Made by a program: the position numbers and the translations under genes. From positions 434,001 through 498,000 of the forward strand of contig JAGKQI010000098.1 in assembly GCA_018806915.1 (NCBI GenBank): a stretch of DNA of 64,000 bases. Reading direction: 5' to 3'. This DNA is from Phytophthora colocasiae (Eukaryota > Oomycota > Peronosporomycetes > Peronosporales > Peronosporaceae). This document shows positions 39,304-49,033 of this stretch, one piece after another. The notes under the pieces are model-generated. The model was not told where the DNA came from and searched no databases. It was given only the letters and a program-made list of their open reading frames with translations. Within the stretch, counting starts at the first letter, position 1; the number at the start of each line of letters is the position of its first letter.

Positions 39304-41642
39304 CAGCTTATTTCACTGCTCATGGAATCGAGTATACCTGTACAAATGGGTACAGTCCGGAAGAGAATGGACTGGTGGAGAGAATGAACGGTATTGTAGC
39401 GGCTCAAGTGCGTTGCATTTTGACGACTGCAAATATGCCAAACCTCCTGTGGGGAGAAGCGTTCAATTTCGCTGTGGAAGTGAGAAACATTTCGGCTTCA
39501 AAAGCTTTGGATGGTGAAACGCCGTATTTCAAGCGCTTCGGTGAGTACCCTGACGTCTCCAAGCTACGGATTTGGGGCTGTCTTGTCTTCGTATTCACAC
39601 CGAAGAGGCTTCGAAAGAACAAACTTGAGAACCCTGGTAAAGCTGGGTTATTCATGGGCTTTGCCAAGCACTCTGAGAGCTTTCGTGTATTAAGTCTCGT
39701 TACTGGTAATGTACAAGAAGTTCGGGCTGTGGATTTTCACGAGAAGTGGACTGTAGATCGCAGTTATGTGGATCGTTTACTCGCTAATCGGTATGGTAAA
39801 GGGCATGCTCGCTCACTACCAACTGTGATTCCTTTCGTCCGTCTTCCTGTAAGTGGTGTGATGTGTCACGATAGTGATGATAGTTCGCTGGCCTCTGATG
39901 AACATCCTTCGAAGCGCCGCCGTTGCGACGGTGATGCTACTGCTTTTCAAACTGAAGTGGGAGCTCCGGTCTACACAGGTGAGCCTGTGGTAGCTCCGTT
40001 GAGGGACCCTGAGGTTACTCGTCCTGCTGCGGTAGGAGACCAGCCGTGGGTGCGTGAGGTTAACCCTTCGCGTATGATACGGGCTGAAGTTGATATCCAG
40101 AGAGGTGTGCAAGGGCCACAGGATGCGCCTAACAGCCATTCTTGTGATGGTCAGCAGCCTGGGATGTCACGAGGAACTTCACCTTCGGTAGGGGAGGAAG
40201 TAGATGACGGTGAGGTGAGCCTCGCTGATGCTGCAGACGAAGTGGATGATCTCGAGGAAAAAGTGGCAGCACCAATTGCTTCTGGTGAGCCGGAGGCTGA
40301 TTTTGATTTGGATCTAAATGACGATGAAAACGAAGAAGAACTCAGTGATACTACTGAATCGTTTCGACGCTCGAGACGCGTTCGATGGCCAAATCGACGT
40401 TACCAAGACTATCATATTGAACTTCCAGCGAGTTTGGTGATTGAATCCGCCAATGTGCTGATGGAACCTCAGTCGGTTGAAGAAGCGTTAGCTACTCCTG
40501 ATGCTGAGAAATGGAAGAAAGCACTGGAAAAAGAATACAAAGACCTGATGAGAAACAATACCTGGGAACTTGTTGAGAGACCGAAGAATGAGAAGGTACT
40601 CACAAGCAAGTGGGTGTTTGTACGGAAGAAAGATGCGCAGGGCAATGTGGTCCGCCATCGCACTCGTATTACCATCAAGGGCTGTCAGCAGAGATATGGA
40701 GTGAACTACTGGGAGACTTACGCGCCAGTCGTTGCCCAGGAATCAGTGAAGTTCATTCTGCTACTGGCACTTCACCTAGCACTTAGTGCTCGTCATGTGG
40801 ACTTTGTCACGGCGTTCCTGAATGGTCCTATTGGTGAAGGTGTGGATATCTATATGGAAATGCCCGAGTACTTTGATGACGGTTCTGGTCGCGTGTGTAA
40901 GCTGTTGCGTAGCTTATATGGACTGAAGCAAGCTCCGTTAATCTGGTATCAGACTTTGGACAAGTATCTGAGGAGCTATGGCTTTCGTCGAACCAAAATG
41001 GATGGTGGTCTGTATACACGCTCAGTGGGAGGTAGTCCCATATTTGTTGCAGTCTATGTCGATGATCTGATTATTGTTGGAATGGATGAGAACATTGAGC
41101 TGGTTCTGTGTGAACTTCGAGCCAAGTTCGAGATCAAAGACCTAGGTGCTGTGACGGATCTACTACACATGGAAGTATCGTACATCCCTGGTGAAATGTT
41201 GTGGATGAGTCAACGTGGCTACATTGATAAAGTTCTTAAGCGTTTCGGCATGGAGGACTGCCGACCTGTAGCGACTCCACAAGCACTAGGAGACCTTCCT
41301 GAACCTGCTGATGAACACGAACCAGGGGTTAATGACCCGAATATACCATACCGTGAATTGGTGGGTTGTCTTCAATATCTGGTGCAAGGTACTCGCCCAG
41401 AAATTGCTAATGCAGTACGAACGCTCGGAAAATACATGAGCAAGTTCACCAAAGAGCATTTCACGACAGCGAAACGTGTGCTGAGATACCTACAAGGCAC
41501 TCGAGATTACGGACTGTTGTGGAAGAAATCTACAAGCTCTGATCTACATTTTATTGCCTATGCGGATGCTGATCTCGGTAGTGAAAAGGACGATCGCAGA
41601 TCTATCACTGGCTTTGTGCTTCAGATGAATGAATGCACCTAG
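39300..41642 (+). CDS. Copia 2 integrase remnant and reverse transcriptase
   Basis: Opens with the end of the integrase core (YSPEENGLVERMNG, holding the catalytic Glu); the two Asp-containing blocks that should lie before it are missing. It then has a long Asp/Glu-rich linker, followed by reverse transcriptase with MWKKALEKEYKDL-like start, SKWVFVRKK, FVTAFLNGPI, SLYGLKQAPL and the catalytic YVDDLIIV. RNase H begins (YADADLGSEKDDRRS) and the frame stops at 41642. Confidence 0.85.
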   Translation: MTAYFTAHGIEYTCTNGYSPEENGLVERMNGIVAAQVRCILTTANMPNLLWGEAFNFAVEVRNISASKALDGETPYFKRFGEYPDVSKLRIWGCLVFVFTPKRLRKNKLENPGKAGLFMGFAKHSESFRVLSLVTGNVQEVRAVDFHEKWTVDRSYVDRLLANRYGKGHARSLPTVIPFVRLPVSGVMCHDSDDSSLASDEHPSKRRRCDGDATAFQTEVGAPVYTGEPVVAPLRDPEVTRPAAVGDQPWVREVNPSRMIRAEVDIQRGVQGPQDAPNSHSCDGQQPGMSRGTSPSVGEEVDDGEVSLADAADEVDDLEEKVAAPIASGEPEADFDLDLNDDENEEELSDTTESFRRSRRVRWPNRRYQDYHIELPASLVIESANVLMEPQSVEEALATPDAEKWKKALEKEYKDLMRNNTWELVERPKNEKVLTSKWVFVRKKDAQGNVVRHRTRITIKGCQQRYGVNYWETYAPVVAQESVKFILLLALHLALSARHVDFVTAFLNGPIGEGVDIYMEMPEYFDDGSGRVCKLLRSLYGLKQAPLIWYQTLDKYLRSYGFRRTKMDGGLYTRSVGGSPIFVAVYVDDLIIVGMDENIELVLCELRAKFEIKDLGAVTDLLHMEVSYIPGEMLWMSQRGYIDKVLKRFGMEDCRPVATPQALGDLPEPADEHEPGVNDPNIPYRELVGCLQYLVQGTRPEIANAVRTLGKYMSKFTKEHFTTAKRVLRYLQGTRDYGLLWKKSTSSDLHFIAYADADLGSEKDDRRSITGFVLQMNECT

Positions 41643-42030
41643 TCACAAGCAGACAATTGCTCACGATGATACGTGTAGTACAGAGTTCATCGCCGCTGCA
41701 GAGTGTTCTGTGATGATTGTTTGGACACACAATCTGTGCGAAGAGCTGAACCTACGTCAACGACACCCGACTGTACTGTTTCAGGACAATCAGTCGACGA
41801 TCAAAGTGATCAAGGCGACGAAAGGCAACTACAAAATCAAAGGCGTTGATTTAAAGTATCACAAGGTGAGAGACCTGTATGAGCGTGGAGACTTTGATGT
41901 TCAGTACTGTTCTACGACAGACATGCTAGCCGACATTTTCACAAAGCCACTTGGCTCAACGCAATTTGGCAAGCTGCGTGAAAAGCTAAATGTGGTGATG
42001 CTTCCGGTGTTGGATCGCAACAAGGACTAG
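41629..42030 (+). CDS. Copia 2 RNase H, C-terminal end
   Basis: In another frame than the reverse transcriptase: HKQTIAHDDTCSTEFIAAAE, LFQDNQSTIKVI, HYHKV-like region and FTKPLGSTQFGKLR, the usual end of Copia polyproteins. The frame change lies near 41640, so the RNase H is split. Confidence 0.8.
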   Translation: MNAPSHKQTIAHDDTCSTEFIAAAECSVMIVWTHNLCEELNLRQRHPTVLFQDNQSTIKVIKATKGNYKIKGVDLKYHKVRDLYERGDFDVQYCSTTDMLADIFTKPLGSTQFGKLREKLNVVMLPVLDRNKD

Positions 42031-42064
42031 TATGACGATTGCAATGCGGACATCGAAGTGGGAG

Positions 42065-42317
42065 TGTCAGAGATTGCAGTGGTGTCGATCTCCGCTGTTT
42101 TACAGTGTCAAGTGTGACCTGAAATGATGCTACCATTAGGTGGATTGACTCACGTTTATACTGAGACTAGTACTAGCATACTCTAAGCTAGAGGGGTTTT
42201 TTCCGCAAGGTTTCCTCCTCAATCCCAATCTTTCCGTGGACATCCTGTTGTTCTCGTGTCTTGCTCTGCTCTACCAAGTGTGCTACAGCACTCCATTCTA
42301 CTGCGTGTGTGCCCTCA
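42065..42317 (+). repeat. 3' LTR of Copia element 2
   Basis: 253 bp, three differences from the 5' LTR. It ends only 47 bp before the first possible DXO start codon, so it may supply promoter or leader sequence to that gene. Confidence 0.92.
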
Positions 42318-42364
42318 TTTTCTCGTACTGGTTCAGTTAATTCCAATTCACTGCACTGGAGTGG

Positions 42365-43905
42365 ATGATGTCTACAGCGATTTATTATAGAAATCTCGAA
42401 CCGCCAATTAGAAATCAACAACCAATGTCTCGTCATGACGCTGATCAACGCCCAACCAAGCGTTCACGGCCGAACCACCCGGTCTCACTGAGAGGCGCTT
42501 CATCACCGACGTCTACACGCACTCGTCGGTTCACTATTCCGCGCGTCCATGAACTCTCTCGCCAGGAGCGTGTTACGCTATCGAAGGTTTGCATTTTTCG
42601 GTTGCTGCTGATAGAAATGTTGCTAAGTCATTTCTAAAGCCGCAAGAGATCGCGTACTTCAGTAAAAACGCAGATAATGTTCGCTTTGACAGGTCGAACT
42701 TGGTACGTTAACGTGCGGTAGTGAACGTACTTTCGTAAACTAACTTCGAAACTTGTTTTTTTATGCAGCTAATGTACAAGGAAGCAGAGGTGAAGTTATG
42801 AACAAAATGCGGGAAACCAAGCAAATTTCTAACGCCCATTTCAATGTAGACTGGGGCGAGATTGCTCGATGGAATTGAGGACTATACACCCAAGGACGAG
42901 ACGGATCCGACCACACCTCCAGCACCTATCGCTCCGTTGCTATCGGCATTGGAACACTTTCAAGGAGAAGAGAAGGATCGAAAGCAGCCGCACTTCGTCA
43001 CCTATCGAAACAACCTGAACAAGATCATGGGTGTAGGTTTCCGTGCTGCAGCGGATCATTTGGGATCCTTTCACATTGTCTCTGATACTAGTTTCGATTG
43101 TCTGTAGACTCCGTACAATAGCAAGAATGACTGGACAATGGAGGTGGAGAAGCGAGATGGTTGTGTCTATTTAGACGTGCGAAGGACGCAGCAAGATATT
43201 GAGAGCAATCGCAATCCTCATGAAAACCAAAAGCGTGGGGCGTTCGCTGGTCGACGTTTTGAAATCTACTCGACGCACTCAAAAACCAGAGATAACGAAC
43301 AGCGAAAAGTGAATGAGGATGAAGAGTTTTGCAGCATCTCAGCTGTGACGCTAGGCGCCAAGCGACTGATTGTTGCAGCAGAAATCGATTGCTACGAGGA
43401 AAAGGCGGATTCGACTCAAGGAAGACGTGAATACATCGAGCTCAAGACTTTTCGTCTTTTACAAACTGAGAAAGATCAGTTTGTCTTCGAACGCTTCAAG
43501 TTGCTGGCGTTTTGGATCCAGTCGTTCCTGGTGGGCACGCCCAAGATCGTCTGCGCGTTTCGCAATGACGATTTCCAAGTGAGCAAACTGCAGAGCTTCC
43601 GAGTGACCGAGATCCCGAACTTCTGTCGCAAACACTGGGTGCGTTGATATGTTATGCTAGCTGAGACCGACGACTGCATGCAGTTGAGCTGATACATGTA
43701 GCTAACGTCTCGTTTACATTTGTATGTGTGCGTTCTACTGTAGAGCCCCGTCGTTTGTTTGAATTTTACGAATGCGCTACTGGACTGGATCTATGAGCAT
43801 ACTGAGGAGGGCAAAGTGCACCGCATCACGTACATCCCACGGCAGCACATGGTCGAAATGGACCTGTCGTCCGAGCCTTCGTTCCTAAATGTGCACAAGA
43901 ACTGA
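42365..43905 (+). CDS. DXO/Rai1-family RNA decapping exonuclease, 393 aa
   Basis: Six exons: 42365-42586, 42640-42702, 42769-42789, 42850-43032, 43108-43638 and 43744-43905, all in phase. Family blocks in order: PQEIAYFSKN and FDRSNL near residue 75-95, LLDGI, TPYNSKNDWTMEV, then the metal-binding and catalytic motifs AEIDCYEE (near 255) and IELKT (near 273), then FKLLAFWIQSFLVGTPKIVCAFRNDD and IPNFCRKHW. Length matches the family. These nuclear or cytosolic enzymes remove incomplete or NAD caps and degrade the RNA 5' to 3'. Start is uncertain: ATGs at 42365, 42368 and 42425; the last gives MSRHDADQRPTKR. The 3' LTR of Copia 2 lies directly upstream. Confidence 0.88.
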
Positions 43906-44344
43906 TACATGTAGCTACGTTGGTTTGATGCCCAAGCTATCATATCGTTGCACAGGACAAGGTAAAAGCGTCAAAAACTTGTTGAATCGTGAAGCGAAAC
44001 GTTGTTTGTAAAAAATGCGCTAGAACAGGTGCATTTTAGTCGCTATCGTTGTTCGATTGCAGACTGTACCGCTGAATGATCCTTGAATCCAAGCACGTAC
44101 GACACCTGCACGGCACTAACACGCTGGATATGGCGCCAGGCTTGTCGTGCTTTGCGCTGTGTGGCTTGGTCGTCGGCTATATAGAGCCTTTGTACTATCC
44201 AGCCGTTTGCCATGCGGAGCTTTGCCCTCGTCCTCTCGCCATGCAATGCAGCCACCAAACTTTGGTCTCGGTAAAAGATGCTCGGCCATTCCCCCTTTTG
44301 CTCTTTCAGGCATAGGACATTCCTCTAACAGCTTCAGATCAACA
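43906..44344. promoter_or_regulatory. Upstream region of the EGF-like gene with TATA-like and oomycete initiator-like motifs
   Basis: No gene seen. Near 44176 there is CTATATAGAG, and at about 44283-44302 GCTCGGCCATTCCCCCTTTT, which resembles the oomycete initiator consensus GCTCATTYYNCWTTT. It lies about 50 nt before the ATG, the usual position in oomycetes. Confidence 0.4.
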
Positions 44345-45364
44345 ATGCAGGCGTGGAAATTCGCGACCGTCGTGGCGCTTTTAGCACTCAGCCAGCAGGT
44401 GGCGGCCAAAAGCAAGGAGGACAAGGAACGTCCGGGTATCTGTGAGGAGACGGAGGACTGCACGGCCGACGGATACCAGTGCGTCGCCCTGCAGACCACG
44501 CGCGCCGGAACGGACACGGTCAAGCAGTGTCTGCCCAAGGAACAGGACACGGACGTGTGCTCGGGCCAGTACCCGGGTCTGTGCCCCACTTTCTCGTCCT
44601 GGACGAGTCCGTACAACCAGATCAGCAGTGTCTGCACGTACAAGCCCGCCGAGAAGTGCGTGTCCGGAACTACTAACAGCAGCAAGTCTGGCTCGAGCGA
44701 AGGTGTCATCTGTGTGTCGGGTGCTAAGGACTCGAACGGCGAATCGATCGACGCTATCTACGGCTGTGTCGACTTCGACACGAGCGCTCTTGAGGTGCTT
44801 TTCGGTGAGAGCGACGCTACTGACTTGTCTGATGATTTGGGCACGGCCTCAGCTCTGGTTGAGAGCTGTCTGAGCACGAACGCCACCAGCAACTCGACAC
44901 TTCTGTGCTCTGGCCAGGGCACGTGTGTGCCGGATGCTATTGGTTCGCTCTCGTACACCTGCCGTTGCAACGTCGGCTACAGTGGCGACGCATGCGAGGA
45001 AATCGACTCCAACAAGTGCCAGCTGCCGGGCCAGTGCGCCACGGGTGTGTGCAACCTGGAAACGCAGGAGTGTGAGTGTGCGGCCGGCACCACGGGTGAC
45101 CAGTGCTCGGAGTGTGACGCTACCTCGGACAAGGCTTGCAACGGCAAGGGTACGTGCTCCGACTCGGTGTGCGAGTGTGAGGACGGCTGGGAAGGTCTCC
45201 AGTGCACGAAAGAGAGCGCCAAGAAGAAAACGTCTAAGTCGTCGTCCAGCAAGGCCTCCACATCGGACACCACGACCGGAAGCAGCGGTGCTGTGTCGGC
45301 TTACCCGATGAGCTACGTCGCTATGGGCGTCGCCTCCATTCTCGCTACTGCGCTCTTCAACTAG
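44345..45364 (+). CDS. Secreted EGF-like, probably GPI-anchored surface protein, 339 aa
   Basis: Single exon. The ATG at 44345 gives a clear signal peptide (MQAWKFATVVALLALSQQVAA). The mature chain is cysteine-rich: an N-terminal domain with about ten Cys (CEETEDCTADGYQC..., CLPKEQDTDVC...), then three EGF-like units (CSGQGTCVPD..YTCRCNVGYSGDAC; CATGVC..CECAAGTTGDQC; CNGKGTCSDSVCECEDGWEGLQC). A Ser/Thr/Lys-rich stalk follows, ending in a short hydrophobic tail (SYVAMGVASILATALF) with small residues before it, as at a GPI attachment site. N-glycosylation sequons NATS, NSTL and NSSK are present. Likely a cell-surface or wall-associated adhesion protein; partner unknown. Codon use is G/C-ending rich compared with neighbours, suggesting strong expression. 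Confidence 0.8.
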   Translation: MQAWKFATVVALLALSQQVAAKSKEDKERPGICEETEDCTADGYQCVALQTTRAGTDTVKQCLPKEQDTDVCSGQYPGLCPTFSSWTSPYNQISSVCTYKPAEKCVSGTTNSSKSGSSEGVICVSGAKDSNGESIDAIYGCVDFDTSALEVLFGESDATDLSDDLGTASALVESCLSTNATSNSTLLCSGQGTCVPDAIGSLSYTCRCNVGYSGDACEEIDSNKCQLPGQCATGVCNLETQECECAAGTTGDQCSECDATSDKACNGKGTCSDSVCECEDGWEGLQCTKESAKKKTSKSSSSKASTSDTTTGSSGAVSAYPMSYVAMGVASILATALFN

Positions 45365-45747
45365 ACGAACCATCCAAGATATGTAGAAGTAATACACCAT
45401 TCTTGAGTTTGATTCGACTACCGGTACGGCAGAGTAAAGTCAATGCAACCTCCATGAGTTCAACGTTGCTTCGGTGTTAGTTGGCCACACTCACTTTTCC
45501 AGGTGGACTGATACCGTTGGCTCTATTCGTGTGACCTTGAAGTTATTGGAGATCAAGTCCAATGACAAACGCTTCTATGCCGTGCACGAATCACTTGTGC
45601 ACGCTGAACCGTTTCGAGTCGACAGGATAAGGATCAACCGACAGTTTTGCACCCTCCGCCTGTGGTTCTTGCCTTGAGCAACGGCAGGTTGCACTGTCGA
45701 TTCGTCATTTTCAGAGCTTATTGGTGTGGACTAGACAGAGAGTTCAG
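45365..45747. other. Intergenic region, 383 bp
   Basis: 3' flank of the EGF-like gene and upstream of the orphan ORF at 45748. A CATTTTCAG acceptor-like sequence near 45716 could belong to an upstream exon of the next gene; a matching first exon could not be fixed. Confidence 0.35.
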
Positions 45748-46095
45748 ATGTCCAGCTTCAGAGAGTTCGCTTCAAGCGGCTTGCTTTCGCGTTTCAACCG
45801 AAGCGAGAAGGACTGGTGTTCTGATCGGGTTGTCGGTGCGCCGGAACAAAGTGCGTTGGGCGTTGCCGCTGCTGTCACTGGGTCAGAACATGCACGAGAC
45901 GATGAAATCGTAAGCGTCTTCAAGTTGCAGCTTCTTCGACCAAGACCTATTGAACGCAGGCTTGTGGCCAGCACGTTCACTCATGACCTGGCGCGAACGG
46001 CCTTCCAGACGTTGAAACGCCTTGGATATGTGCAGCCAACACGTGATTTCCGCTCTTTAAACCACAAAGAGATGAAGGAGTCGACCCCTGAATAA
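45748..46095 (+). CDS. Orphan ORF, 115 aa
   Basis: MSSFREFASSGLLSRF at the start, then VVGAPEQSALGVAAAV, DDEIVSVFKLQLLRPRPIERRLVASTF, a predicted helix AFQTLKRLGYVQ and a charged end. No membrane segment, signal or recognised family. The FKLQLLRPRP segment and the possible acceptor before it suggest that this may be the last exon of a longer gene. It lies in front of the second receptor-kinase, 275 bp away. Confidence 0.45.
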   Translation: MSSFREFASSGLLSRFNRSEKDWCSDRVVGAPEQSALGVAAAVTGSEHARDDEIVSVFKLQLLRPRPIERRLVASTFTHDLARTAFQTLKRLGYVQPTRDFRSLNHKEMKESTPE

Positions 46096-46370
46096 CTCAA
46101 TTTCTACCCAACATGTCGCCCTTCCTTCGTTTCTCAAATGAAGGAGTGATGGACATGGGATGAAGAGAACGACTATTCTTGTGTCGTTTGCACTGGCACT
46201 TTCGCCTCGCTTCGCTTGATTGTTCCTCCATCGCAGTCTTGAAGTCTCCCAGGCGTTAGCACACTCGGACTTCAGTTGATCCTCTTCTGACTACAGTCAA
46301 GATCCTTTTTCACCTCACCCAAACACCCTGGAATCGGCGCGCTACGCTCACCAGTCTCACTTGAGACACA

Positions 46371-48977
46371 ATGGCAACGGTTCTCGAGCGAGTTCGACTG
46401 AGCCAGATTATCGCGATGGTGGGCTACGCTGTCCTCTGTTCCTTCTGTCTCCTGCTGCTCGTTTACCTCCGCGTGAACCGCCTCGTCGCCTTCAAAGGAG
46501 ACGCCCAAGCCACTCGCAAAGTTTTATTACCAGCGTTCGAACCTCTCTTGTGGATCCTTGCAGTTGTCACTGGAAGCTTCGTCGGCTTCTTCTGCATCGC
46601 ACTCCACGTCCAGATGTACACCACCAGCTTCCCGAAGGTCGATGCCGAGTTCATTTACTCCGGGCGACAATTTGTCTTCGTCTTGGCACTCATGTTCCTC
46701 TGTCAGAAAAGCGTCTCGGTTCCTGCACTTCGCCGCGCTGTAGCCAAGTCTGTGCTTCTCGCTACCTACACGGTGCCAGTGGTGTGGCTTCTGAACCACT
46801 TCTTCCCCACAAAGAATACGTTGTTCTACTTTGTGCGACTATTTGTCCGCCCAACAATCTTGTTTTTTGTGGTCTACGTGTGCTTCATTAGCCCGCCGGC
46901 AGGACGAGCGAGCCCGCTGACATTGCGGATCCACGGCGCGTACATCATCATGTATCACGTTCTTAGTGCCATCAACTCCTTGATCCAGAACTACGCTCCT
47001 GAGTCCCCCGGGTTCGCTGCGACGTCGTATATGGTTTTGACGTGGGGATCGTGCACTCCTTTCTTCATCTGGAGCTTATTACGTGCTGATACCGAGTACT
47101 GGCGAGGCATGGGCGAACGAGTCTGCATTCAGGCCGGACAATTCAACCCGCATCTGGACGAATGCATCTCAGCTAACCAGATCCACATGCTCATCGAAAT
47201 GCACCGAGATTTCCTCATCGACTTCGCTCACCTGGAGCTTCGGCAAAAGATTGGTGAGGGATCCAGCGCCTCCGTGTTTAGCGGACAGTTGCGCCAACGC
47301 AAATCTGTTGCAGTGAAAGTTTATACCCCGTATCGATACACAGAGGAAGTCGTGGCGGAGTTCTCACACGAAGCTGCACTGTGCGCGTCGCTGCGTCACC
47401 CGAACATTGTCAAGTTCTTCGGAATGTGTGTACGTCCTCCAACTATTTGCCTCGTATCCGAGCTTTGTCAGGGATCACTGGAAGATGTTCTTCATACGCA
47501 CACGAAGACCCGCAGAAAACACCGAGTCACTCGACATGTACTGGAGCTTGAGGGGCAAGTGGAAGCGGTCGAAATCATTGACAGACAGCAAATGCTGTTA
47601 AATATCGCGTACATGCTTGATTGCGCTCGGGCAGTCGCGTACGTCCATAGTTTCACGCCCCCGTTCCTCCATCGTGATATTAAACCTGCCAACTTCCTGG
47701 TTGACAACGATAACAGTGTCAAGCTCACCGATTTCGGTGACTCAAGACGTCTTCCACGTGGTTTTCCGTCGAAAACGAATGAACCTCAGACGTCAATTGG
47801 GACTGTCACCTCAACTGATTCTCCAAACCCCACCCCAGCAGCACCAGCTCCTCCGCAGATCAAGATGACAGTCACCGGTACAGTGAGTTACATGCCTCCA
47901 GAGATGATCAGCTGTCGGACAGGTTTAGCTACTTACGGAGAAGCAGCGGACGTGTACTCTTTAGCCATCACGTTTTGGGATATCTTGAATCCAGATCAAG
48001 AAAAATACGCAGTCACGAACCCAATGCTGGTGTTTGAACAAGTGTTGAACGGATGCCGACCACTTTTTGAAGAGACTGAAGCTCTGCCGAGAAATCTGCG
48101 AGAATTGATCGTTAGTGCTTGGCATAGTGACCCCAGCATGCGTCCGACCATGCCACAAATCGTTCTGGCGCTAGAATCAATTCAAGAAGAGCTGCTGTCT
48201 GTACTGGCGCAGCACCTTAGTGAAGAAATCGACCATTCTGGCACTAGTTGCCACGTGGCACCCACCGAGAAATGTTTTACCGGCGAGTATATGGTGGAGC
48301 GGATGGAAGATCTTGACCTCATCGATTCTCGTGGTGAGGGAGTGCGTCTTGGTCGAGCATTGATGGACGCGGGCTTTCTGCACCATCTTCGACATGAACG
48401 CGGCTTCGACGACACAAATGCTATGTATTTCTTCGATGACAACAATATTAACTTCTGTCAGCCCCTTGCGATGCTGGAAGAAGCCTCAGGAACTTCACCT
48501 GAATCGGATGATGAGCCGTGCTCCCGTCCAACACAACGCAGGTCACCGCCGGCAGCCAAATCGAAAAGCTCGAAACGTTCGAAACTATTTTCCCATTTGA
48601 CATCAACCTTTTCCGCTGGCCATAACTCAGTGGGGGAGGGCAGTTCAACTGGAAGCAAGGCCGGTGGCTGCGCTTGTCGTCAACGTGCAAGGAGAGAAAT
48701 CGTGCCAATCCATAGTCACCACAGAAAGCATCGTGTATGGCTTCGGAGTCCACCACGAGCTCAGTCGCGAAGCCAGCGAATCGAGTCCAATAGCAGCAGC
48801 AGTTGTTGCAGTAGCAGCAGCACAGGCTTCCCACTGTCACCGAAGAGATGGAAGAGAAAGAAGCGGGAGGAGAACCCGCTCACGCACAAATTGCTGGAGA
48901 ATATACAAGACCACACAATCGATATCGTCGACGAAGAACTATTGGAGTCACTTTCGCTGGTTCGACCAGCAGCCTAA
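46371..48977 (+). CDS. 7TM-TKL kinase-DEP fusion protein, paralogue of the gene at 23039-25492, 868 aa
   Basis: Single-exon ORF. About seven hydrophobic helices in residues 1-235 share blocks with the other copy (LPAFEPLLWIL, RRAVAKSVLLATYTVPVVWLL vs its counterpart, PPAGRA, DTEYWRGMG). Kinase domain about 290-600: IGEGSSASVFSG, SVAVKVYTP, FSHEAALCASLRHPNIVKFFGMCV, HRDIKPANFLV, LTDFGDSRRL, SYMPPEM, AADVYSLAITFWDIL. All catalytic residues including DFG are present. An insert between HPN and HRD and a Pro-rich activation segment are longer than in the paralogue. DEP region: CFTGEYMVERMEDLDL to LGRALMDAGFLHH. A basic Ser-rich tail follows. It ends 56 bp from the convergent phosphatase gene. Confidence 0.82.
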   Translation: MATVLERVRLSQIIAMVGYAVLCSFCLLLLVYLRVNRLVAFKGDAQATRKVLLPAFEPLLWILAVVTGSFVGFFCIALHVQMYTTSFPKVDAEFIYSGRQFVFVLALMFLCQKSVSVPALRRAVAKSVLLATYTVPVVWLLNHFFPTKNTLFYFVRLFVRPTILFFVVYVCFISPPAGRASPLTLRIHGAYIIMYHVLSAINSLIQNYAPESPGFAATSYMVLTWGSCTPFFIWSLLRADTEYWRGMGERVCIQAGQFNPHLDECISANQIHMLIEMHRDFLIDFAHLELRQKIGEGSSASVFSGQLRQRKSVAVKVYTPYRYTEEVVAEFSHEAALCASLRHPNIVKFFGMCVRPPTICLVSELCQGSLEDVLHTHTKTRRKHRVTRHVLELEGQVEAVEIIDRQQMLLNIAYMLDCARAVAYVHSFTPPFLHRDIKPANFLVDNDNSVKLTDFGDSRRLPRGFPSKTNEPQTSIGTVTSTDSPNPTPAAPAPPQIKMTVTGTVSYMPPEMISCRTGLATYGEAADVYSLAITFWDILNPDQEKYAVTNPMLVFEQVLNGCRPLFEETEALPRNLRELIVSAWHSDPSMRPTMPQIVLALESIQEELLSVLAQHLSEEIDHSGTSCHVAPTEKCFTGEYMVERMEDLDLIDSRGEGVRLGRALMDAGFLHHLRHERGFDDTNAMYFFDDNNINFCQPLAMLEEASGTSPESDDEPCSRPTQRRSPPAAKSKSSKRSKLFSHLTSTFSAGHNSVGEGSSTGSKAGGCACRQRARREIVPIHSHHRKHRVWLRSPPRAQSRSQRIESNSSSSCCSSSSTGFPLSPKRWKRKKREENPLTHKLLENIQDHTIDIVDEELLESLSLVRPAA

Positions 48978-49033
48978 TCCATGTATAATATCCAACGTTA
49001 GTATTTATCCGATAAATGATAATGCACATGACC

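Larger units (their letters stand above)
36894..42317 (+). mobile_element. Second Copia element (plus strand), 5.4 kb, integrase-deleted
   Basis: LTRs at 36894-37147 (254 bp) and 42065-42317 (253 bp) differ by two substitutions and one 1-nt deletion; target duplication TTTTC at 36889-36893 and 42318-42322. A half-tRNA primer site follows the left LTR and a GAAGTGGGAG purine tract precedes the right one. Coding order is gag, protease, truncated integrase, reverse transcriptase, RNase H. It is a different family from Copia 1 (unrelated LTR, different gag). Integrase has lost its core and RNase H is frame-shifted, so it cannot move on its own. The LTR divergence makes it the oldest of the three insertions. 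Confidence 0.93.

Noticed and set aside
44116..44709. Minus-strand frame of 197 codons over the start of the EGF-like gene
   Set aside because: Shadow of the G/C-rich plus-strand gene, no recognisable domain; the plus strand has signal peptide and EGF units.
44849..45400. Minus-strand frame of 183 codons over the EGF repeats
   Set aside because: Antisense shadow with Arg/Ala/Val-rich composition caused by cysteine codons on the plus strand.
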